Below are positions 20,079 through 27,585 of a DNA stretch of 64,000 bases, in pieces. Source of the DNA: an uncultured Lysobacteraceae bacterium (GTDB lineage: Bacteria; Pseudomonadota; Gammaproteobacteria; Xanthomonadales; Xanthomonadaceae); contig CALCNV010000116.1 in assembly GCA_937897645.1 (NCBI GenBank), positions 1 to 64,000 of the forward strand, in the 5' to 3' direction. The notes under the pieces are model-generated. The model searched no databases, had not been told where the DNA came from, and was given only the letters and a program-made list of their open reading frames with translations. The translations under genes were made by a program, and so were the position numbers. How positions within the stretch are numbered: position 1 is the stretch's first letter; each line of letters opens with the position of its first letter.

Positions 20079-20920
20079 AGTCGCTCCTCGTACTCGCGCT
20101 ATTGCTGTTCGCCCTGCCCGCGCATGCCCAACACGAAGGACATGGGCAGGCGCCTGTGGTCGACCATTCGCAGCACCAGATGCCGGCCACGCAAACCCCG
20201 ACCCCCTCTACTTCGCCATTTCCCGAGCCCACGCCGGAAGAACGCGCCGCTGCATTCCCGGACCTCGGCGGCATGGACATGCGCGATCACATGGTCGAGG
20301 ACCCGTTGATCGCCGTGTTGCGCGTGGACCAGTTGGAATGGAACCAGGACGATGCGCTGGGCTGGAACCTGCGCGCCAGCGTCGGTGGCACGTTCGACAA
20401 GATGGTGTTGCGCAGCGAGGGCGAGAAGCCAAGTGGCGAACGTGCGCATGGCAATGCGGAACTGCTGTGGAGCCACGCGACGGGTCCGTGGTGGGATCGT
20501 GTGATCGGTGTACGCAGTGATTTCGGCGAAGGCCCGTCGCGGCAGTGGCTGGCGATTGGCGTGGTGGGACTGGCACCGTACAAGTTCGAGGTGGAAGCGA
20601 CCGGTTACGTCGGTAACTCCGGCCGCCTCGCCGCCCGCGTGGAAGGCGAGTACGAAGTCCTGTTGACCAACCAGTGGATACTGCAGCCGAAGCTGGAGGC
20701 GAATCTCTACAGCAAGGACGATGTGGAAAACGGCATCGGCCAGGGCTTGAGCGAACTGGAATTCGGCCTGCGCCTGCGCTACGAGTTCAACCCGCAGTTC
20801 GCGCCCTACGTGGGCTACGCGTGGTCACGCCGCTTCGGCAACACCGCCGATTTCGCGGAAGCGGCTGGCGGGGAGGCCAGTGAGCATGGATGGGTTGCGG
20901 GTGTGCGTTTCTGGTTCTGA
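20075..20920 (+). CDS. copB: Copper resistance outer-membrane protein CopB
   Basis: Outer-membrane barrel of 281 residues working with CopA. A signal peptide ends at PAHA (residue 18), followed by a His/Met-containing stretch (HEGHGQ, DHSQHQM), then the PcoB/CopB barrel beginning DPLIAVLRVDQLEW and closing with GVRFWF. The ATG at 20075 overlaps the copA stop, so the two are translated together. Its Met/His-rich segment is shorter than in many xanthomonad CopB proteins. Confidence 0.92.
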   Translation: MKSLLVLALLLFALPAHAQHEGHGQAPVVDHSQHQMPATQTPTPSTSPFPEPTPEERAAAFPDLGGMDMRDHMVEDPLIAVLRVDQLEWNQDDALGWNLRASVGGTFDKMVLRSEGEKPSGERAHGNAELLWSHATGPWWDRVIGVRSDFGEGPSRQWLAIGVVGLAPYKFEVEATGYVGNSGRLAARVEGEYEVLLTNQWILQPKLEANLYSKDDVENGIGQGLSELEFGLRLRYEFNPQFAPYVGYAWSRRFGNTADFAEAAGGEASEHGWVAGVRFWF

Positions 20921-20975
20921 ATCGTAGGCTGGGTTAGCTTCATCAACCCAGCAAGTTGGTAGCGAAGCAAAGGCG
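20879..20975. repeat. Direct repeat copy 1: copB 3' end plus palindromic element
   Basis: From AGTGAGCATGGATGG (20879-20893, inside copB) through the CTGGGTTAGC element to AGCGAAGCAAAG, this stretch is closely matched at 22277-22370. Copy 1 carries the functional copB end. The match beyond copB includes GGCTGGGTTAGCTTCATCAA. Together they flank a segment with an antitoxin remnant and a HEPN-like gene. Confidence 0.65.
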
Positions 20976-21003
20976 CTGGGTTGGTAGTGCTAACCCAGCC
21001 TAC
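20924..21003. repeat. Palindromic element GTAGGCTGGGTTAGC with perfect 15-bp arms
   Basis: Left arm GTAGGCTGGGTTAGC at 20924-20938 and its exact reverse complement at 20989-21003 enclose 50 bases. It begins 4 bases after the copB stop and could end the copAB transcript or be a mobile palindrome. The 418-base gap 20921-21338 otherwise contains an antitoxin-like remnant and a second repeat. Confidence 0.85.
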
Positions 21004-21013
21004 GGCACTGAAT

Positions 21014-21193
21014 TCACACTGGGTGGAATGCTTTGCTCAGATCTTCTGCATTGCACACTTGTGCCGCAATATGAATCGCCTCATGAAACACATCAGCACT
21101 TCCCGATTCAAACGCATCATCCAGGAATGCCTTAATGGCTTTGTCACCATTCAAATACTTCTTGGCATCGAATCTGGCAGTTTCAAAATTCAC
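21014..21193 (-). pseudogene. Truncated addiction-module antidote-like gene
   Basis: A 59-codon frame from GTG at 21191-21193 to TGA at 21014-21016 encodes a protein with TARFDAKKYL, AIKAFLDDAFESGSAD and EDLSKAF. This resembles the N-terminal half of the HI1420-type probable addiction module antidote proteins (FDaaeYL..ee.i..yL..A.e.GD). The usual C-terminal helix-turn-helix is absent and no toxin gene precedes it. It is bounded by repeats on both sides, so it is probably a remnant. The family call rests on pattern memory only. Confidence 0.45.
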
Positions 21194-21226
21194 AAGTACG
21201 GCTCCATAGGACAGCAGGCTTACCCT

Positions 21227-21345
21227 GCGTAGGGCGGAACCCGCGAAGCGGATTCCGCCGAATGATTATGCGCTGCGACACTCTGGCCGATGTGGTACAT
21301 GCGGCGGAATCGCGTTGGACGGTTCTGCTCTTCGCGGGCTACTTT
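21227..21345. repeat. GGAACCCGCGAAGCGGATTCCGCC repeat, copy 1
   Basis: Contains AACCCGCGAAGCGGATTCC and, further on, CTCTGGCCGATG, ACATGCGGC and GGTTC, in the same order as 22378-22488. The element runs into the last codons of the HEPN-like gene on the minus strand, so the final residues (FGGK) of that protein appear to be encoded by the repeat. Confidence 0.7.
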
Positions 21346-22262
21346 CCGCCGAATAAGAACTTAATGATGTGCCAGACTCTCTTTAACCTGCTCATCTGCT
21401 GGAATTGAATTGTCGCGGCGTTGATTCGCCGCTCTTCGCATGGATTGTAGTCAACAGCATATTGAATAGCCTGCTGACTAGCGTGTCCGCAGGCAGCATG
21501 ATGCTCCGGATCCCACCAACGGCCGCATAACTTGGGCTGATAAGGAAATTGAGGATCTTTTGGCTCACAATGGTCGAGACTTTCTAGAAATCGAGCAACA
21601 TGCGCATATGCAGAGTAACCCCGCATGTGCGTGGACTTCCAAAGGTCACTGTGACTTGAGGCCAGTGGGAAGCCAGGCGTGCGGGGAAATCCAAGAGCGT
21701 TCATCGAAAAAACAACTTGGCTAGCTGGAAGGAGTGCTATTTGGTGACCTTCCCTACCCGGACTTATGTAGTTCCAACCCCATAGCCAATAGTGAAATTG
21801 TTCGCCTGCGCCAAATAAAAATTGGGAAATATACTCGGCGATAGAGTCTATTATGTCCTTCGGATCGAGCACTTCGAGCGCAATATAGTCCCGGTGATCC
21901 ACGTGTTTGGGATGGGTTAACGCCCCTCGAACGTCGTTGTAGTGAATCAACCTGCCCAGCGTCTCTTGGCGAAGGCTAATTGGCGAACCAAGTATCTCCT
22001 TCGGCCACTTCTTGATCTTCGTAACTATTGTCTCCTTCCGAAGCCTTTCCACTATTTCTGCCTCAGGCATACCTGCAAGGTGCAAGCGCATTCTCTGGTT
22101 CAAGAATGCTTCAAGCGCTGATATGCCAAAGTAAAGCGTCGCAGTAAGATGGTGGGACGCCTCCATCCCGGTCTTCGCCTCTTCGACAGCCTTTGCCTCG
22201 CGATACATAGAGGAAAAGTTCTGCCAAGCGGGTTCAGTGATTATGAGTCGCGGCTTCAGCAT
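21339..22262 (-). CDS. Unknown protein with HEPN-like RX4H motif (1)
   Basis: A 307-residue protein I do not recognise by name. The first 125 residues are predicted helical; ATLYFGISALEAFLNQR is followed by HYNDVRGALTHPKH, where R112 and H117 match the RX4H active-site motif of HEPN ribonucleases. The rest contains several Trp/Cys/His-rich stretches (CGRWWDPEHHAACGH) without a known motif. The gene is AT-richer than its neighbours, lies between copAB and two tRNA genes, and is flanked by repeats. Its end lies in a repeat, so the C-terminus may be altered. A role in defence or toxin-like RNA cleavage is inference. Confidence 0.6.
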   Translation of the reverse strand: MLKPRLIITEPAWQNFSSMYREAKAVEEAKTGMEASHHLTATLYFGISALEAFLNQRMRLHLAGMPEAEIVERLRKETIVTKIKKWPKEILGSPISLRQETLGRLIHYNDVRGALTHPKHVDHRDYIALEVLDPKDIIDSIAEYISQFLFGAGEQFHYWLWGWNYISPGREGHQIALLPASQVVFSMNALGFPRTPGFPLASSHSDLWKSTHMRGYSAYAHVARFLESLDHCEPKDPQFPYQPKLCGRWWDPEHHAACGHASQQAIQYAVDYNPCEERRINAATIQFQQMSRLKRVWHIIKFLFGGK

Positions 22263-22276
22263 ACTTTCACCTAGCG

Positions 22277-22370
22277 AGTGAGCATGGATGGTGCGGGCAT
22301 GCGATGATGTTTTTTAGTCGAAGGCTGGGTTAGCTTCATCAACCCAGCAACTTGGTGGCGAAGCAAAGCC
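22277..22370. repeat. Direct repeat copy 2: copB-end remnant plus palindromic element
   Basis: AGTGAGCATGGATGG at 22277-22291 is identical to 15 bases within the copB coding end. It is followed by partly conserved TGCGGG..TGCG and then GGCTGGGTTAGCTTCATCAA and GGCGAAGCAAAG. No copB reading frame continues here. This makes it a diverged second copy of the copB 3' flank, placed on the far side of the HEPN-like gene. Confidence 0.6.
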
Positions 22371-22377
22371 TGCGCAG

Positions 22378-22488
22378 GCAGGAACCCGCGAAGCGGATTC
22401 CGCCGCATGTCTAACCGCTGCAACCCTCTGGCCGATGCGGGACATGCGGCAGAATCGCCTTTGGCGGTTCCGCCCTACTCGGGCTTAT
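22378..22488. repeat. GGAACCCGCGAAGCGGATTCCGCC repeat, copy 2
   Basis: Second copy of the element at 21227-21345, here joined directly to the CTGGGTTAGC element with no antitoxin remnant between. Shared blocks are AACCCGCGAAGCGGATTCC, CTCTGGCCGATG and ACATGCGGC. It lies in the 251-base gap between the two unknown genes and ends near a short A/T-rich run (22489-22513). Confidence 0.7.
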
Positions 22489-22513
22489 CAGTTATTAAAG
22501 AATCAGTCTAAAA

Positions 22514-23170
22514 CTAATTAATCACCAGCATAGAAGAACCTTCCACGTTCTCAGCGAGATGCGAATCTACGGATTCCAGTATTTTTTTGATCTGTGCGCA
22601 ACACTCTTTTAATGGACGCAAATGCAATTCATGTCCGCAGTTAGAGAAGACAGCCTCATCAGCGATGTAAGCACGGACTAGATATACAGCAGGTACTTGG
22701 CCATCTATCTTGAATTGATTGAGTATCGTGCGACTACTCAAGACCATGTCGACAGGATAAAGCGCAGGACGAAGTGACTCACCTGTAACGAAATTAATAG
22801 CAATTTCATCGATGTACTCATCGAAATGTTCGACTGAATTTCTTGCAGCTGCATTTAATACTGGGGAAAGGTCAATCTCAGAGAAAAGTTCAGCTAATGC
22901 CACTACTCTATCTTTCATAACCATACGAGCACTACCGCTTCGGTTGCGCGCGCCTACTTCCACCATCGCGCGAATCCTTGCGGAGTACATCAGAACGTGA
23001 AGAATTCGCTGATGCAGCGAACGATCTACTTTGAGATAACCATTGCCTGCCTCAGGCATCTGCAATGTCTTGAATATCGCTGTCAACTCGTCGTCAACAG
23101 ATCTAGCAAGTCGATACAGCTCTGAGATGTACAGAGACAAGAAATGGCTACTAAGCACTGATTCCCACAT
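22514..23170 (-). CDS. Unknown protein with HEPN-like RNxxxH motif (2)
   Basis: A 218-residue protein of unknown function. It is largely helical, and RNSVEHFDEYID (R110, N111, H115) matches the RN-x3-H form of the HEPN ribonuclease motif better than the neighbouring gene does. A basic patch GARNRSGSARM (about 73-83) could contact nucleic acid. It shows the same AT-richer base use as the gene downstream of it, in the same orientation, and lies about 90 bases from tRNA-Glu. No antitoxin (MNT-type or other) gene is adjacent. The HEPN assignment is inferred from the motif and helical context. Confidence 0.6.
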   Translation of the reverse strand: MWESVLSSHFLSLYISELYRLARSVDDELTAIFKTLQMPEAGNGYLKVDRSLHQRILHVLMYSARIRAMVEVGARNRSGSARMVMKDRVVALAELFSEIDLSPVLNAAARNSVEHFDEYIDEIAINFVTGESLRPALYPVDMVLSSRTILNQFKIDGQVPAVYLVRAYIADEAVFSNCGHELHLRPLKECCAQIKKILESVDSHLAENVEGSSMLVIN

Positions 23171-23224
23171 GTGAGATACCGGCGACTTGGGTTTTCAAGC
23201 ATAGCTAAGAAGTCCAAAACAACT

Positions 23225-23246
23225 AGGGCCGCCTTGCGGCAGCCCT
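23225..23246 (-). terminator. Terminator of the tRNA operon
   Basis: On the minus strand AGGGCTGCC, loop GCAA, GGCGGCCCT forms a 9-bp stem with one G-T pair, followed by a T-rich run AGTTGTTTT. It lies 17 bases after the tRNA-Glu gene and fits as the end of the tRNA-Ala/tRNA-Glu transcript. Confidence 0.75.
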
Positions 23247-23262
23247 AAGTGCTTGAATCAAG

Positions 23263-23338
23263 TGGCGTCCCCACGGGGATTCGAACCCCGGTGTCCACCG
23301 TGAAAGGGTGGTGTCCTAGGCCTCTAGACGATGGGGAC
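23263..23338 (-). tRNA. tRNA-Glu (TTC)
   Basis: Full 76-base cloverleaf with encoded CCA. Acceptor stem GTCCCCA/TGGGGAC, T-loop GGTTCGAATCC, and anticodon loop CTTTCAC with TTC. It follows tRNA-Ala on the same strand. Confidence 0.96.
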
Positions 23339-23386
23339 GCAGTGAAACTTGAACCCTACCCCAAGCAGGCCTATTTGCCGGGATAT

Positions 23387-23462
23387 TGGTGGAGCCAGGC
23401 GGGATCGAACCGCCGACCTCCTGCATGCCATGCAGGCGCTCTCCCAGCTGAGCTATGGCCCC
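23387..23462 (-). tRNA. tRNA-Ala (GGC)
   Basis: Full 76-base cloverleaf with encoded CCA. Acceptor stem GGGGCCA/TGGCTCC with one G-T pair, D-arm AGCTCAGCTGGGAGAGC, anticodon loop around GGC (ATGGCAT), T-loop GGTTCGATCC. It is the first gene of the two-tRNA operon. Confidence 0.96.
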
Positions 23463-23482
23463 ACGAGGCTGGAAGGGGCGGA

Positions 23483-23511
23483 ATTCTAGCTAGCGGCCGC
23501 GAATCACGCAA
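23483..23511 (-). promoter_or_regulatory. Promoter of the tRNA-Ala/Glu operon
   Basis: On the minus strand TTGCGT (23511-23506), a 17-base spacer and TAGAAT (23488-23483) form a good sigma-70 promoter. The -10 box is followed by a C-rich discriminator (TCCGCCCC), typical of stable-RNA promoters under stringent control. tRNA-Ala begins 20 bases after the -10 box. Confidence 0.7.
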
Positions 23512-23592
23512 GCCTTGTGTTCAATAAAGATGATCGGCATCTTCAGCTTTGGCGACTTGCATGCGGCGGCGAGTCACCGAAAACGCTTGTTT

Positions 23593-24126
23593 TCAGCCAG
23601 CAACGACGACTTCCACCGCCGTTTCCCCGACCCGGTGCAACGTCGCCACGCCGTGGCCGCGTTCCGCCAGATACTCCAGCCACTTGCCCAGGAACGTGTT
23701 CATGCGCATGCGGTGGCCGATGACCTCCGCCGGCGGCGGATACATGCCAATCACGTCCTGCCAGCGACGGCCCACGTAACAGTGCGTGGCTTCCGCCTGC
23801 TTCGCATCGCGGTACAGGCGCACGAAGGCCGAAGGATCCGGCTCGCCCGTCTGCGGATCCAGCACCCCGTAGGTCAAGCGCAGCTCCACCGTGTAGCGGT
23901 GCGTCTCGATCACGTCCAGGTACAGGTCCAGCCCATCGCCGATGCTGGAGACATAACGCCCCGTGGCCAGGTCACCCGGCGCGAACAACCGCGCCAGCCG
24001 CGCATGGTTCTCTGCATACAGCGCCATCAGCCAACCGAAACGGTTGAGTTTGGGGATGTGTGCAGCGCGGGCGATGGCTTCGGGCATGGCCTGATCGTAC
24101 ACGCTGGTCATCGATTGCGGCAGCAT
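23593..24126 (-). CDS. DUF1249 domain protein (YqiB-like)
   Basis: A 177-residue cytoplasmic protein of the DUF1249 family, whose function is unknown. Family blocks: NRFGWLMALYAENHARL near residue 27, HRYTVELRLTYG, FVRLYRDAKQAEA and MRMNTFLGKWLEYLAERGH. It is on the same strand as ppsR. A second Met at residue 6 (24111) is an alternative start. Confidence 0.8.
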   Translation of the reverse strand: MLPQSMTSVYDQAMPEAIARAAHIPKLNRFGWLMALYAENHARLARLFAPGDLATGRYVSSIGDGLDLYLDVIETHRYTVELRLTYGVLDPQTGEPDPSAFVRLYRDAKQAEATHCYVGRRWQDVIGMYPPPAEVIGHRMRMNTFLGKWLEYLAERGHGVATLHRVGETAVEVVVAG

Positions 24127-24220
24127 TGACGGATCGCCGCGGACGGCCTAATTTGGGGTTCCACCGCACGCCATTCGGCCGGTGCGATCCAGCAACAACC
24201 CCCCTGCCCCATATCCTCGT

Positions 24221-25042
24221 TCAGAACATCTCGCGCTGCAGGCCCAGCGTGGACATCACCTTGCTCGCGATTTCCTCGATGGACGTATGCGTAGTGCTGA
24301 GGGTCGGAATGCGCTCCATCTGGAACATCGCCTCCGCCGCCGCCACCTCGCGCCTGCAGGTTTCCGGCTTGGCGTAGTTGGAATTGGGGCGTCGTTCCTG
24401 GCGGATCTGCTGCAGGCGTTCCGGATCGATGGTCAGGCCGAACAGCTTGCGCCGGTGCGCGCGCAGGCGTGGCGGCAGGCGATCGGTTTCCAGGTCTTCG
24501 TCGGTCAACGGGTAATTGGCCGCGCGGATGCCGTAATGCAGCGCCAGGTAGACGCAGGTAGGCGTCTTGCCGGCGCGGGAGACCGCGACCAGGATCAGGT
24601 CGGCTTCGTCGTAATTGATCGCGATGCCATCGTCATGGGTCAGCGCGTAGTTCATGGCATTGATGCGGCGATGGTAGGACTCGAAATCCACCAGCCCGTG
24701 CGCCTGCCCCACCCGCGACTGGCGCAAGGTGCCCAGTTCCTGCTCCATCGGCTGGATGAACGGCGCGAACACATCCAGCATCAGCGCACCGCTGGTGGCC
24801 AGCACCTCGCTGATCGCAGGATCGACGTTGGAGTGGATGACGATGGGCCGCGCCTCGTGGCGCTGGCCGGCCGCGCGGATGCGGTCGGCGGCGTCGGCGG
24901 CCTTGGCTTCGTCATCGACGAAGGAAATACGGTCGGTCACGAAACTGGACCCGGAGAACTGGGTCAGCAGGCTGTGGCCAATGGTTTCAACAGTGATACC
25001 GGTGCCATCGGAGACATAGAACACCGGACGTACGTTAGGCAT
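24221..25042 (-). CDS. ppsR: PEP synthetase regulatory protein (kinase/pyrophosphorylase)
   Basis: DUF299-type bifunctional enzyme of 273 residues that inactivates PEP synthetase by ADP-dependent phosphorylation of a Thr and reactivates it by phosphate-dependent removal. Landmarks: YVSDGTGITVETIGHSL at the N-terminus and the P-loop-like VAVSRAGKTPTCVYLA (about 153-168). It diverges from ppsA, its target, as in many proteobacteria. Confidence 0.94.
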   Translation of the reverse strand: MPNVRPVFYVSDGTGITVETIGHSLLTQFSGSSFVTDRISFVDDEAKAADAADRIRAAGQRHEARPIVIHSNVDPAISEVLATSGALMLDVFAPFIQPMEQELGTLRQSRVGQAHGLVDFESYHRRINAMNYALTHDDGIAINYDEADLILVAVSRAGKTPTCVYLALHYGIRAANYPLTDEDLETDRLPPRLRAHRRKLFGLTIDPERLQQIRQERRPNSNYAKPETCRREVAAAEAMFQMERIPTLSTTHTSIEEIASKVMSTLGLQREMF

Positions 25043-25140
25043 GGTCTATTACTCCCTGTGCACCACGAAAACCCCAGCAAATCAAGCTTGTCTGCGCTTG
25101 TCCTGCACTGCATCATAGCGGTTCTTCCCATGGACACGGC

Positions 25141-25164
25141 CCTCGCCGTAAGTCTCCGGCGAGG
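25141..25164 (+). promoter_or_regulatory. Hairpin in the ppsA leader
   Basis: CCTCGCCG, 8-base loop and CGGCGAGG form a perfect 8-bp stem starting 50 bases before the ppsA start. No T-run follows, so it is more likely an mRNA structure than a terminator. Confidence 0.45.
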
Positions 25165-25190
25165 CGCACGACCGCTTTGGAGCGTTGCGC

Positions 25191-27578
25191 TTGAACCAGA
25201 ACACTGTGACTCAGAACATCCTGTGGCTGCACGACCTGCGCCTGGCCGATCTGGCCCGTGTTGGCGGCAAGAACTCCTCGCTGGGTGAAATGATCGGCCA
25301 GTTGGCCAACCTGGGCGTGTCGGTTCCGGGCGGGTATGCGACCACCGCCGAGGCGTTCAAGGACTTCATCGCCCACAACGACCTGTCCACGCGCATCTTC
25401 GACAAACTAGCCACGCTGGACGTGGAAGACGTGGACACGCTGACCGTCGCCGGCAAGGAAATCCGCGGCTGGGTCATCGACGCGCCGCTGCAGCCGCAGC
25501 TGGATGCGGATATCCGCAGCGCCTACGCACAACTGGCGAACGAAAACGGCGGCGGTGACATCGCAGTCGCAGTGCGCTCGTCCGCGACAGCCGAAGACCT
25601 GCCCGATGCCAGCTTCGCCGGCCAGCAGGAAACCTTCCTCAACGTCACCGGCGCCGACGACGTGGTGGTGAAGGTGAAGGAAGTCTTCGCCAGCCTCTAC
25701 AACGACCGCGCCATCGCCTACCGCGTGCACCATGGCTTCAAGCACGAAGACGTATTCCTGTCCGCGGGCGTGCAGCTGATGGTGCGTTCGGACGTGGGCG
25801 CGTCGGGCGTGCTGTTCACCCTGGACACCGAATCCGGTTTCCGCGACGTCGTGTTCGTCACCTCCAGCTACGGCCTGGGTGAAATGGTCGTGCAGGGCGC
25901 GGTGAATCCGGACGAGTTCTACGTCTACAAGCCCACCCTGCTCAAGGGCAAGCCGGCCATCCTGCGCCGCGCGCTGGGCAGCAAGCTGCTGCGCATGGTG
26001 TATTCCGACCAGCCGGGCGAACGCGTGCGCATCGAAGACACTCCGGTCGAGCTGCGCAACAAATTCTCCATTTCCGATGAAGACGTGCAGGCGCTGTCCG
26101 TACAGGCCTTGACCATCGAAACCCATTACGGCCGCCCGATGGACATCGAGTGGGCGAAGGACGGCGTCAGCGGCAAGCTCTACATCGTGCAGGCGCGTCC
26201 GGAAACGGTGAAGTCGCGTGCGAAGGCCACGCAGATCGAGCGCTACCACCTGCTGGAACGCGGCGACGTGATTTCCGAAGGCCGTGCCATCGGCCAGAAG
26301 ATCGGCAGCGGCGTGGCCCGCGTGGTGCGCAGCCTGGCCGACATGAACCGCGTGCAGCCCGGCGACGTGCTGGTCGCCGACATGACCGACCCCGATTGGG
26401 AGCCGGTGATGAAGCGCGCCTCGGCCATCGTCACCAACCGCGGCGGCCGCACCTGCCACGCCGCGATCATCGCGCGTGAACTGGGCGTGCCGGCCGTCGT
26501 CGGCACCGGCAATGCCCTGGACCACATCGAGGACGGCCGCGAAATCACCATCAGCTGCGCGGAAGGCGATACCGGTTTCATCTATGGCAGCGCGTTGCCG
26601 TTCGAGCGCATCACCACCGACCTCACCGACATGCCGCCCGCCCCGCTCAAGATCATGATGAACGTGGCCAACCCCGAGCGTGCCTTCGACTTCGGCCAGT
26701 TGCCGAATGCGGGCATTGGCCTGGCTCGCCTTGAGATGATCATCGCCAGCCACATCGGCGTGCACCCGAATGCCTTGCTGGAATACGACCGCCAGGACCT
26801 GGAGACGCGCAAGAAGATCGATGCGAAGACCGCCGGCTACGCGGACCCGGTCAGCTTCTACGTGGATCGCCTGGCCGAAGGCATCGCCACCATCACCGCC
26901 TCGGTGGCGCCCAATGCCGTGATCGTGCGCCTGTCGGACTTCAAGTCGAACGAGTACGCGAACCTCATCGGCGGCAGCAATTACGAGCCGCACGAAGAAA
27001 ACCCGATGATTGGTTTCCGCGGCGCCAGCCGTTATGTCGATCCGTCCTTCGAGCCGGCGTTCGCGCTGGAATGCAAGGCCGTGCGCAAGGTGCGCAACGA
27101 CATGGGCCTGGACAACCTGTGGGTGATGATCCCGTTCGTGCGTACGCTGGACGAAGGCCGCAAGGTCATCGAGGTGTTGGCGAAGCACGGTCTGGTGCGG
27201 GGCGAGAACGGACTCAAGATCATCATGATGTGCGAAGTACCGTCGAACGCGCTGCTCGCGGATGAATTCCTCGACATCTTCGATGGCTTCTCCATCGGCT
27301 CCAACGACCTGACCCAGCTGACACTAGGACTGGATCGCGATTCGAGCATCGTGGCGCACCTGTTCGACGAGCGCGATCCTGCGGTGAAGAAGCTGCTGTC
27401 GATGGCGATCAAGGCGGCGAAGGCCAAGGGCAAGTACGTCGGCATCTGCGGACAAGGCCCGTCCGATCATCCGGATCTCGCCGACTGGCTGATGCAGGAG
27501 GGCATCGAGTCGGTGTCGTTGAATCCGGATACGGTGGTCGATACCTGGCTGCGTTTGGCCAAGCTCAAGGCGTCCTGA
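25191..27578 (+). CDS. ppsA: Phosphoenolpyruvate synthase
   Basis: Converts pyruvate, ATP and water to PEP, AMP and phosphate for gluconeogenesis. The 795-residue protein has the ATP-binding domain (GGKNSSLGEM; SSATAEDLPDASFAGQQET), the phosphohistidine domain with GGRTCHAAIIARELG (His about residue 423) and the C-terminal PEP/pyruvate barrel (CEVPSNALLADEF; GSNDLTQLTLGLDRDS; GICGQGPSD). No ATG is available at the right place: TTG at 25191 lies 8 bases after GGAG and is chosen; GTG at 25206 and TTG at 25185 are alternatives. It faces ppsR. Confidence 0.94.
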   Translation: MNQNTVTQNILWLHDLRLADLARVGGKNSSLGEMIGQLANLGVSVPGGYATTAEAFKDFIAHNDLSTRIFDKLATLDVEDVDTLTVAGKEIRGWVIDAPLQPQLDADIRSAYAQLANENGGGDIAVAVRSSATAEDLPDASFAGQQETFLNVTGADDVVVKVKEVFASLYNDRAIAYRVHHGFKHEDVFLSAGVQLMVRSDVGASGVLFTLDTESGFRDVVFVTSSYGLGEMVVQGAVNPDEFYVYKPTLLKGKPAILRRALGSKLLRMVYSDQPGERVRIEDTPVELRNKFSISDEDVQALSVQALTIETHYGRPMDIEWAKDGVSGKLYIVQARPETVKSRAKATQIERYHLLERGDVISEGRAIGQKIGSGVARVVRSLADMNRVQPGDVLVADMTDPDWEPVMKRASAIVTNRGGRTCHAAIIARELGVPAVVGTGNALDHIEDGREITISCAEGDTGFIYGSALPFERITTDLTDMPPAPLKIMMNVANPERAFDFGQLPNAGIGLARLEMIIASHIGVHPNALLEYDRQDLETRKKIDAKTAGYADPVSFYVDRLAEGIATITASVAPNAVIVRLSDFKSNEYANLIGGSNYEPHEENPMIGFRGASRYVDPSFEPAFALECKAVRKVRNDMGLDNLWVMIPFVRTLDEGRKVIEVLAKHGLVRGENGLKIIMMCEVPSNALLADEFLDIFDGFSIGSNDLTQLTLGLDRDSSIVAHLFDERDPAVKKLLSMAIKAAKAKGKYVGICGQGPSDHPDLADWLMQEGIESVSLNPDTVVDTWLRLAKLKAS

Positions 27579-27585
27579 ACCCGGC

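Noticed and set aside
20981..21232. An 83-codon plus-strand frame between copB and the HEPN-like gene
   Set aside because: It overlaps a palindromic arm and the opposite frame reads as an antitoxin-like protein, which is the better interpretation.
20924..22488. A CRISPR array formed by the repeated elements
   Set aside because: Copies are only two, large, unevenly spaced and palindromic, and no cas genes are nearby.
25407..27188. A 593-codon open frame on the minus strand opposite ppsA
   Set aside because: Antisense shadow of ppsA with low-complexity His/Val/Ala-rich translation and no recognisable domain.
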